This document shows positions 6,944 to 12,724 of a stretch of 12,724 bases of DNA, piece after piece. A program made the position numbers and the translations under genes. The DNA comes from Aurantimonadaceae bacterium (GTDB lineage: Bacteria; Pseudomonadota; Alphaproteobacteria; Rhizobiales; Rhizobiaceae): positions 1-12,724 of the forward strand of contig QIIJ01000112.1 of the NCBI GenBank assembly GCA_003232595.1, written 5' to 3'. Position 1 is the stretch's first letter; each line of letters opens with the position of its first letter. Below the pieces are notes generated by a model. The model was not told where the DNA came from, did not search any database, and saw nothing but the letters and a program-made list of their open reading frames with translations.

Positions 6944-6969
6944 CAGCCAACATTCTCGGACATTTGTCA

Positions 6970-7001
6970 GAGTGGGGCCTCTAGGGTACCCGCTCTTTTT
7001 T
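6970..7001 (+). terminator. Intrinsic terminator or attenuator in the rimP leader
   Basis: GAGTGGG (6970-6976) pairs with CCCGCTC (6989-6995), a 7-bp stem with one G-U pair and a 12-base loop, followed at once by six T (6996-7001). It could end transcription of the gene stopping at 6841, or act as an attenuator because the likely rimP promoter lies before it. A competing pairing exists: GGTACCC (6985-6991), which includes three bases of the 3' arm, can pair with GGGATACC (7008-7015) through one bulged A. Confidence 0.6.
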
Positions 7002-7070
7002 GTGGCCGGGATACCTTGTCGAATCTATTGGCCAATGATGGTCGGTCAAATGGTAAATTTGCTGGAACCA

Positions 7071-7103
7071 GAATTTGATGGAGCCCCCGAATTTGATGGA
7101 GCC
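7071..7103 (+). repeat. 18-bp tandem duplication carrying the rimP Shine-Dalgarno sequence
   Basis: GAATTTGATGGAGCC occurs at 7071-7085 and again at 7089-7103, separated by CCC, a period of 18 bases. Each copy contains GGAG. The second GGAG (7098-7101) lies only three bases before the rimP ATG at 7105, the first lies 21 bases before it. Each copy also holds an ATG (7078 and 7096) in frame with rimP, so start choice here is ambiguous. Confidence 0.85.
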
Positions 7104-7104
7104 T

Positions 7105-7707
7105 ATGTCAAACCATGATGATCACAATGATGATCGATTGATTGTCGAGACGGGCCTTGATGCCCGTGTCGCATCAATTATTGAACCTGTTGCCCTGGAT
7201 TTGGGATTCAGGCTGGTGCGGGTTCGCATGATCAACAACAATGGTGCGGTCATGCAGATTATGGCGGAGCGCCCTGACGGCACAATGTCGGTCGGAGACT
7301 GTGAGGAATTGTCGAGAGCTATTTCGCCGGTGCTTGATATCGAAGAACCGGTCAGTTCCACCTATAATCTCGAAGTGTCCTCTCCTGGAATTGACCGTCC
7401 ATTGGTGCGGCGCGAGGATTTTGAAACCTGGGTCGGCCATGTGGCGAAAATTGAAACGGGATATCTGATAAACGGACGCAAACGCTATCGCGGCATGTTG
7501 CTGAAAGTTGATGGTGATGATCTGCTGCTTCGTCGGGACAATGCCGCCGCCGGCGAGGAAAAAGAATGCACAATCCCGCTTGCTGCGATTGCAGAAGGAC
7601 GGCTGGTTTTGACCGATGATCTTATTCGCGAAGCGTTGCGGCGTGACAAGGCCCTGCGAACAATAAATAAAGTGAGCGGCAGGAATATCGAAACTGCGGA
7701 CAACTGA
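7105..7707 (+). CDS. rimP: Ribosome maturation factor RimP
   Basis: RimP binds the 30S subunit and helps its late assembly. The 200-residue protein shows the family core: RLIVETGLDARVASII (11-26), LGFRLVRVRM (33-42), Q-I-M-A-E-R-P-D-G-T-M (51-61), SRAISPVLD (70-78) and the signature LEVSSPGIDRPLVRREDF (89-106). A C-terminal SH3-like domain follows (KRYRGMLLKVDGDDLLLR region, about 126-143). The N-terminal MSNHDDHNDD is short and variable. I chose ATG 7105 because homologues begin a few residues before R-L-I-x-E-T-G-L-D. In-frame ATGs at 7078 and 7096 inside the tandem repeat would add nine or three residues. It is first gene of the rimP-nusA-ylxR-infB operon, which couples ribosome assembly, transcription elongation and initiation functions. 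Confidence 0.95.
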   Translation: MSNHDDHNDDRLIVETGLDARVASIIEPVALDLGFRLVRVRMINNNGAVMQIMAERPDGTMSVGDCEELSRAISPVLDIEEPVSSTYNLEVSSPGIDRPLVRREDFETWVGHVAKIETGYLINGRKRYRGMLLKVDGDDLLLRRDNAAAGEEKECTIPLAAIAEGRLVLTDDLIREALRRDKALRTINKVSGRNIETADN

Positions 7708-7711
7708 AATC

Positions 7712-7762
7712 GACCGGGCTGATCGGTTGAAAAAGGAATTGCGGGAACTGAATTATTCCCGC
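7712..7762 (+). promoter_or_regulatory. Two hairpins between rimP and nusA
   Basis: Just after the rimP stop, CGACCG and CGGTTG (about 7711-7729) can form a 6-bp stem with one G-U pair. GCGGGAA (7741-7747) and TTCCCGC (7756-7762) then form a perfect 7-bp stem with an 8-base loop. Neither is followed by a T-run, so they are not intrinsic terminators. They may be mRNA-stability or processing elements, or take part in nusA control; this is inference. Confidence 0.45.
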
Positions 7763-7785
7763 CAACAAGGAAGAGGAATTTGAGT

Positions 7786-7815
7786 ATGACCATGGAGCAA
7801 ACTGATGGCCGTTAG
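7786..7815 (+). CDS. Nine-codon ORF overlapping the nusA start
   Basis: ATG at 7786 opens the peptide M-T-M-E-Q-T-D-G-R and stops at TAG (7813-7815), overlapping the first codons of nusA out of frame. It has a better ribosome-binding site (AAGAGGAA, 7771-7778) than most genes here. The nusA site GGAG (7794-7797) lies inside it. It could couple or throttle nusA initiation, or be fortuitous. There is no evidence that the peptide itself matters. Confidence 0.3.
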   Translation: MTMEQTDGR

Positions 7816-9460
7816 TGCAAACAGGCTGGAACTCCTGCAGATTGCCGATGCGGTAGCGCGGGAAAAACTGATTGACAAGTCCATCGTAATTGATGCGATG
7901 GCTGACGCCATTCAAAAGGCTGCAAAGTCTCGTTATGGTGCGGAAACCAATATCCGTGCAGACATCAATGAAAAAACCGGCGACATCAAATTGCAACGGT
8001 TGCTTGAAGTGGTCGAAACGGTTGAAGATTTGGATACTCAAATTGATTTAAAAAGCGCCTTGGCACAAAATTCAGAAGCCAAGATTGGCGACTATATCGG
8101 CGAACTTCTGCCACCGATGGATTTTGGGCGTATCGCCGCCCAATCCGCCAAACAGGTTATTGTACAAAAGGTACGCGATGCGGAACGCGACCATCAGTTT
8201 GAAGAATTCAAGGACCGGACCGGTGAAATCATCAACGGTACAGTCAAACGTGTTGAACATGGCAATGTCATTGTTGATCTTGGCCGCGGTGAAGCCATCA
8301 TTCGTCGTGATGAACTGATAGCTCGCGAAACCTATCGGTATGGCGACCGGGTACGTGCCTATATCTATGACGTGCGCCGTGAACAGCGTGGTCCGCAGAT
8401 TTTCCTTTCGCGCACCCATCCCCAGTTCATGGCAAAACTTTTTCAGATGGAAGTGCCTGAAATATACGATGGCATCATTGAAATTCGCTCGGTTGCCCGT
8501 GACCCCGGATCACGTGCCAAAATTGCCGTTATCTCCAATGACCCGTCGATTGACCCTGTCGGGGCCTGTGTCGGCATGCGTGGTTCCCGTGTCCAGGCGG
8601 TGGTAGGTGAATTACAGGGTGAAAAAATTGATATCATTCCCTGGTCGGAAGATGCAGCCTCATTTGTCGTTAATGCCCTCCAGCCTGCCGAAGTGGCAAA
8701 GGTTGTTCTGGACGAAGAGGCCGAACGCATCGAAGTCGCCGTTCCCGATGATCAGTTGTCGCTGGCAATCGGTCGTCGCGGCCAGAATGTCAGGCTCGCG
8801 TCTCAACTGACCGGCTGGGATATCGACATCATGACCGAGCTTGAGGAAAGTGAACGGCGGCAGGCGGAATTTGTTGAATCCAGCAAGGTCTTTATCGATG
8901 GCCTCAATGTTGATGAAGTGGTTGCACAACTGCTGGCATCGGAAGGCTTCACAAATCTTGAAGAGATTGCTTATGTTGAGGCTGAGGAGCTTGCAGTTAT
9001 TGAGGGTTTTGATGAGGAAACCGCATCAGAACTGCAGGCCCGCGCCCGCGAATATCTCGAACGCCGCGAGGAAGCACTGGACGAAGAGCGCAAGGCTCTG
9101 GGCACCACAGATGATATGTTCGGCGTGCCGGGCCTGACAATTGCCATGATGGTGGACCTGGCAAAGAGTGATGACAAGATACTGACGCTCGAAGATTTTG
9201 CCGGCTGTGTTGCTGATGATCTGGTAGGCTGGGTGGAACGCAAGGATGACGACATTATCCGCCATCCCGGAGCGCTGGCCAATTTCGATATCTCGCGGGT
9301 CGAGGTCGATGAAATGATCATGGCAGCGCGGCTGAAAGCCGGATGGGTGACTGAAGAAGATCTGGCACCGAGAGAAGAAGAAGTTGTCGATGTAGAAGAG
9401 GAAACTCAATCCGACGCCATTCCAAAAGAAATCAACGTCATTGAAGCTACTCCGCAATAG
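7805..9460 (+). CDS. nusA: Transcription termination/antitermination factor NusA
   Basis: NusA binds RNA polymerase, promoting pausing, intrinsic and Rho-dependent termination, and rRNA antitermination. The 551-residue protein begins MAVSANRLELLQIADAVARE, the standard alphaproteobacterial start. It has the polymerase-binding N-terminal domain (about 1-130), an S1 domain (about 136-202, GEIINGTVKRVEHGNVIVDL), KH1 with GMRGSRVQAV (257-266), KH2 with AIGRRGQNVRLA (321-332), and a long C-terminal region with helix-hairpin-helix repeats (about 362-425 and 436-515). The tail is strongly acidic (525-537 and onward). The ATG has GGAG seven bases upstream. It sits 97 bp after rimP, a gap that contains two hairpins and a short overlapping ORF. 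NusA is known to regulate its own operon in E. coli; whether that applies here is not shown. Confidence 0.97.
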   Translation: MAVSANRLELLQIADAVAREKLIDKSIVIDAMADAIQKAAKSRYGAETNIRADINEKTGDIKLQRLLEVVETVEDLDTQIDLKSALAQNSEAKIGDYIGELLPPMDFGRIAAQSAKQVIVQKVRDAERDHQFEEFKDRTGEIINGTVKRVEHGNVIVDLGRGEAIIRRDELIARETYRYGDRVRAYIYDVRREQRGPQIFLSRTHPQFMAKLFQMEVPEIYDGIIEIRSVARDPGSRAKIAVISNDPSIDPVGACVGMRGSRVQAVVGELQGEKIDIIPWSEDAASFVVNALQPAEVAKVVLDEEAERIEVAVPDDQLSLAIGRRGQNVRLASQLTGWDIDIMTELEESERRQAEFVESSKVFIDGLNVDEVVAQLLASEGFTNLEEIAYVEAEELAVIEGFDEETASELQARAREYLERREEALDEERKALGTTDDMFGVPGLTIAMMVDLAKSDDKILTLEDFAGCVADDLVGWVERKDDDIIRHPGALANFDISRVEVDEMIMAARLKAGWVTEEDLAPREEEVVDVEEETQSDAIPKEINVIEATPQ

Positions 9461-9545
9461 AGATTTGACGGCTTGGAAGATCGACAGGAATCGGAGAACA
9501 GGTATTATACAGACTGCAGAAAAATTCACAGGAAAGGCGGACGAG

Positions 9546-10193
9546 ATGAACGATCGAACCTGTCTTCTATGCCGAGAAAAACAAAGCACGGAAGGGATGA
9601 TCCGGTTTGTCGCAACCCCTGACAGGGTTGTGGTTGCAGATCTGAAAATGAACCTGCCGGGCCGCGGCGTCTGGTTGTGTGCAGATCGGCAGTCGATTGA
9701 CACGGCTGCTGCAAGCAATCTGTTTGCCCGAGGCCTGAAAGCGAATATATCTGTTCCGGCATCAATTGGCGATGATGTTGACCGATTGCTGGAACAGGCA
9801 GCGCTGGCGAGTTTGAGCTTTGCCCGCAAGGCAAGCCAGTGTATTACCGGCGCATTCAAAGTGGATAGCCTTCTGCGCACTGGAAAGGCAATCGCATTGT
9901 TGCATGCCCTTGATGCAGCAAAAGATGGTGTTAGAAAGCTTTCAGGTGCCGCTTGTGTTTCAGGCAGAAACGGCAGAAAAGTAACGGTGCTGAAATTGTT
10001 CGCATCAGAACAAATGAGTTTGGCACTTGGTGGTGAAAATGTGATACATGCAGCGCTAATAAATGGTGGTGCTGCTGAATCCTTTCTCATGCGGGCAGAA
10101 ATGCTTACTCGATATCGGGGCAAACACCCCACAACAGGTGAAGATGATCGACACAACGTCGCAAGTCTTCCAAAGGACGTAAACCAGGCATGA
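9546..10193 (+). CDS. YlxR-family RNA-binding protein with L7Ae-like C-terminal domain
   Basis: The 215-residue product has an N-terminal YlxR/DUF448 domain (about 1-85) with MNDRTCLLCREK, MIRFVATPD and the signature PGRGVWLC (38-45). The C-terminal part (about 85-185) has the pattern of an L7Ae/YlxQ-type RNA-binding fold: FARKASQCITGAFKVDSLLRTGK, then IALLHALDAAKDGVRKL and a late FLMRAEMLTRY helix. In Firmicutes YlxR and YlxQ are separate proteins encoded between nusA and infB; here one gene in the same place appears to carry both. YlxR of Gram-positive bacteria modulates RNase P; the role here is inferred only. The frame is open back to 9441, but the ATG at 9546 matches the family start and follows AGGAAAGG. 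Its stop overlaps the infB ATG as ATGA. Confidence 0.88.
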   Translation: MNDRTCLLCREKQSTEGMIRFVATPDRVVVADLKMNLPGRGVWLCADRQSIDTAAASNLFARGLKANISVPASIGDDVDRLLEQAALASLSFARKASQCITGAFKVDSLLRTGKAIALLHALDAAKDGVRKLSGAACVSGRNGRKVTVLKLFASEQMSLALGGENVIHAALINGGAAESFLMRAEMLTRYRGKHPTTGEDDRHNVASLPKDVNQA

Positions 10194-12724
10194 GTGAATC
10201 CAGTTCAGGCAATGACAACACAACCGGTGCGCCAAAAAAGACCCTGTCTTTGCAGCGCGGGCCGGGAACAGTGCGGCAAAATTTTTCTCACGGACGGAGC
10301 AATTCCGTTGTTGTTGAGACGAAGAAACGCCGTATTGTCCGCCCTGGGGATACAAAATCGGTATTTACGCCGAAAGGCGATTCTGTAATTACGCCTGCGC
10401 CCAAAGAGAAAAAGCCGGCGGCTAAGCCTGCCGATACCGGACAGTCTGCCAGAGGACTTTCCTCAAATGAGATGGATGCACGCAACCGGGCCCTCGAGGA
10501 TGCCAGGGTTCGTGATGCAGAAGAAGCCGTGCAGGCTGAGGAACTGGCAAAAAATCAGGCTGTAGAAGAAGAGGTCAGGCGGGAAAAAGATGCCGAGACA
10601 GCCAAGCAGCAGATTGTCGACGAGGAAAAAAACAAGCTTGATCAGGAGACACTGAAAAAAGCGGATGAGGAGGCTGCAAAAGTCGCGGCCGCTGATGCTT
10701 CCGCCGCCGCTCTGGAAGAACCGGTCAAAGGTACGGCAAAAAAATCCTCAGGTGCAACCTCGACACTGCGCGAGGAGCATCGGCCAAAAACTGCGGAAAC
10801 TCCCCGGCCATCAAGATCAAAAGGGCAAGACAGCAGACGGCGCACCAAGCTCACACTTTCCAATGCACTGGATGATAACCCGCAGCGTGGCCGGTCATTA
10901 GCCGCCCTGCGCCGGCGTCGCGAAAAAGAAAAACGTGCCCTGAATACCGGTCCGCGTGAAAAGATCATGCGCGAGGTCACCATTCCGGATACAATCACCA
11001 TTCAGGAACTGGCCAGTCGTATGACCGAACGTTCAGTTGATGTCATCAAATACCTGATGCAACAGGGGCAGATGATGACCCCCGGCGACATCATCGATGC
11101 AGACATGGCCCAGCTGATAGCCGAGGAAATGGGCCACACGGTTGTTCGTGTTTCTGAAAGTGATGTGGAGGAAGGTCTCCACGATGTTCCAGATAATCCG
11201 GAAGATCTGTTGCCGCGCCCGCCGGTGGTGACGATCATGGGCCATGTTGATCACGGCAAAACATCGTTGCTCGATGCCCTGCGTCATTCGAAAGTTGCCG
11301 ATAGTGAATCTGGTGGGATTACCCAGCATATCGGGGCCTACCAGATCGAAAAAGACGGCCAGAAAATCACCTTTATTGATACGCCCGGCCATGAGGCTTT
11401 TACAACAATGCGCGCGCGCGGCGCTGAATCCACCGATATTGCAATTCTTGTGGTTGCTGCCGATGATGGGGTAATGCCGCAAACGATTGAATCAATCAAC
11501 CATGCAAAAGCCGCCGATGTGCCGATCATTGTGGCGATCAACAAGATCGATTTAGAAGGGGCGGATCCGGCAAGGGTCCGCACCGATTTGCTGCAGCACG
11601 AAGTATTTGTTGAATCGATGGGTGGCGAGGTAATGGATGTCGAAGTTTCCGCCAAAGAAGGCACCAATCTCGATGGCCTGCTTGAAGCCATTTTGTTGCA
11701 GGCGGAAGTTCTCGAATTGAAGGCAAATCCAAATCGTACCGCTGACGGTATTGTTGTTGAAGCCCAGCTTGAACGCGGTCGCGGCGCCGTTGCAACGGTT
11801 CTGATTCAGCGTGGCACACTGCGCATTGGCGAAATCATCGTTGCCGGCAGCGAGTGGGGACGCGCCCGTGCGCTTGTCAATGACAAAGGCAAAAACATGA
11901 AAGAGGCGGGGCCTGCCACGCCGGTTGAAATTCTTGGCCTTTCCGGCGCTCCAGCCGCAGGTGACCGCATGGTTGTTGTGGGAAATGAGGCCCGGGCTCG
12001 CGAGATTGCCGACTATCGTCAACGCTCGGCCAGGGAATTGGCTATCGCCCATGCCGCCGGATCACGTGGTTCGCTTGAGCAGATGATGACAAATTTACAG
12101 CAAAAGGGTGCCGACACCGCACCACTTGTCATCAAGGGCGACACCCATGGTTCCGTCGAAGCGATTACAGCGTCATTGGATAATCTCGGCACTGAAGAGG
12201 TTCAGGCCAGAGTTGTTCATTCAGGCGTTGGTGGTATTACCGAAGCCGATGTAACGCTTGCCATGGCTTCCCATACGCCAATCATCGGGTTCAATGTCCG
12301 TGCTAATCCGCAAGCCCGTGAAATGGCCCGCATCGAAGGTATCGAAATCCGTTATTACAGCATCATTTATGATCTGGTCGATGACGTGAAAGATACACTT
12401 TCCGGCATGTTGAAACCCGAACGTCGCGAAACATTCCTCGGTAATGCCGAAATTCTTGATATTTTCAACGTATCCAAGATTGGTAAGGTTGCCGGTTGTC
12501 TGGTGACAGAAGGCAAAGTCGAACGTGGTGCCGGTGTTCGGCTCATTCGCGATGATGTGGTGATCCATGAGGGTGAACTGTCAACCCTCAAACGCTTCAA
12601 AGACGAAGTCAGCGAAGTGCAATCCGGTCTCGAATGCGGTATGGCCTTCAAAGCCTACCAGGATATGCGCAAGGGTGATGTCATCGAATGCTTCAACGTC
12701 CAGCACATCGCACGGACATTGTAG
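10190..12724 (+). CDS. infB: Translation initiation factor IF-2
   Basis: IF-2 is the GTPase that brings fMet-tRNA to the 30S subunit and promotes 50S joining. The 844-residue protein is complete, with TAG as the last three bases of the window. Its N-terminus (KKTLSLQRGPGTVRQNFSHGR) is the alphaproteobacterial form. A low-complexity Ala/Glu/Lys-rich charged region follows (about 85-200), then the IF2-N helical domain (about 262-320). The G domain has G1 GHVDHGKT (351-358), G3 DTPGH (397-401), G4 NKID (451-454) and G5 SAKEG (about 487-491). Domain II and the C-terminal fMet-tRNA-binding part follow, including GDTHGSVEAI and the closing GMAFKAYQDMRKGDVIECF. All GTPase motifs are intact. The start overlaps the ylxR stop by four bases, so translation is coupled. 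Confidence 0.98.
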   Translation: MSESSSGNDNTTGAPKKTLSLQRGPGTVRQNFSHGRSNSVVVETKKRRIVRPGDTKSVFTPKGDSVITPAPKEKKPAAKPADTGQSARGLSSNEMDARNRALEDARVRDAEEAVQAEELAKNQAVEEEVRREKDAETAKQQIVDEEKNKLDQETLKKADEEAAKVAAADASAAALEEPVKGTAKKSSGATSTLREEHRPKTAETPRPSRSKGQDSRRRTKLTLSNALDDNPQRGRSLAALRRRREKEKRALNTGPREKIMREVTIPDTITIQELASRMTERSVDVIKYLMQQGQMMTPGDIIDADMAQLIAEEMGHTVVRVSESDVEEGLHDVPDNPEDLLPRPPVVTIMGHVDHGKTSLLDALRHSKVADSESGGITQHIGAYQIEKDGQKITFIDTPGHEAFTTMRARGAESTDIAILVVAADDGVMPQTIESINHAKAADVPIIVAINKIDLEGADPARVRTDLLQHEVFVESMGGEVMDVEVSAKEGTNLDGLLEAILLQAEVLELKANPNRTADGIVVEAQLERGRGAVATVLIQRGTLRIGEIIVAGSEWGRARALVNDKGKNMKEAGPATPVEILGLSGAPAAGDRMVVVGNEARAREIADYRQRSARELAIAHAAGSRGSLEQMMTNLQQKGADTAPLVIKGDTHGSVEAITASLDNLGTEEVQARVVHSGVGGITEADVTLAMASHTPIIGFNVRANPQAREMARIEGIEIRYYSIIYDLVDDVKDTLSGMLKPERRETFLGNAEILDIFNVSKIGKVAGCLVTEGKVERGAGVRLIRDDVVIHEGELSTLKRFKDEVSEVQSGLECGMAFKAYQDMRKGDVIECFNVQHIARTL

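Noticed and set aside
6842..7104. Possible tRNA gene ahead of rimP, as found before rimP in E. coli
   Set aside because: I could not fit a cloverleaf or find T-arm and anticodon-arm signatures; the structured part is better explained as a terminator.
6897..7118. 73-codon open frame in the rimP leader
   Set aside because: It starts before the likely promoter, runs through the terminator hairpin, has no family resemblance and no good ribosome-binding site. Its last 28 codons from 7035 could be a leader peptide, but nothing supports that beyond the open frame.
9441..9545. Upstream in-frame extension of the YlxR gene by 35 residues
   Set aside because: It overlaps the end of nusA and precedes the conserved MNDRTC start, which has its own AGGAAAGG site.
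9026..10156. Minus-strand 376-codon open frame opposite the end of nusA and ylxR
   Set aside because: Ser/Arg/Phe-rich composition typical of the reverse strand of a coding gene; it spans two well-supported genes.

Overview
This window looks like core chromosome from an alphaproteobacterium, most likely order Hyphomicrobiales (Rhizobiales). The reasons are a clear GcrA cell-cycle regulator, the arrangement argD-argF-hslO divergent from gcrA, and the rimP-nusA-ylxR-infB order with alphaproteobacterial N-termini and a YlxR protein with a long C-terminal extension. Codon use looks even across the window and base composition is moderate (estimated by eye, not computed). I see no insertion sequence, phage gene, CRISPR array, rRNA or tRNA.

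Left part, minus strand (1-4758): an arginine/chaperone operon, argD, argF, hslO, whose genes are joined by one-base TAATG overlaps. It is followed after about 100 bp by an RND-type efflux operon, the periplasmic adaptor and the first codons of its inner-membrane pump, joined by an ATGA overlap and cut by the window edge. ArgD and ArgF are steps of ornithine/arginine biosynthesis. HslO (Hsp33) is a redox-switched holdase that is probably only co-transcribed with them. The adaptor and pump would build an efflux complex across the periplasm.

Centre (4759-5258): a 500-bp divergent intergenic region. Its argD side carries a good sigma70-type promoter lying in an inverted repeat. Its gcrA side carries four GANTC (CcrM methylation) sites within 180 bp, fitting for a gene whose product reads CcrM methylation.

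Right part, plus strand (5259-12724): gcrA, then an unrecognised single-pass membrane protein, then the transcription/translation operon rimP-nusA-ylxR-infB. The last two genes overlap by ATGA, and infB ends exactly at the last base. The rimP leader is the most structured noncoding stretch: a promoter, a hairpin plus T6 that reads as an intrinsic terminator, a possible competing fold, and an 18-bp tandem duplication carrying the Shine-Dalgarno sequence. The rimP-nusA gap holds two hairpins and a 9-codon ORF with a strong ribosome-binding site overlapping the nusA start.

Most of the window is well-known housekeeping content, and I did not find an undescribed multi-gene system. The points worth checking are the regulatory leaders, a Cys-to-Asp change in the ArgF HCLP motif, the GANTC cluster, and the unknown membrane protein.
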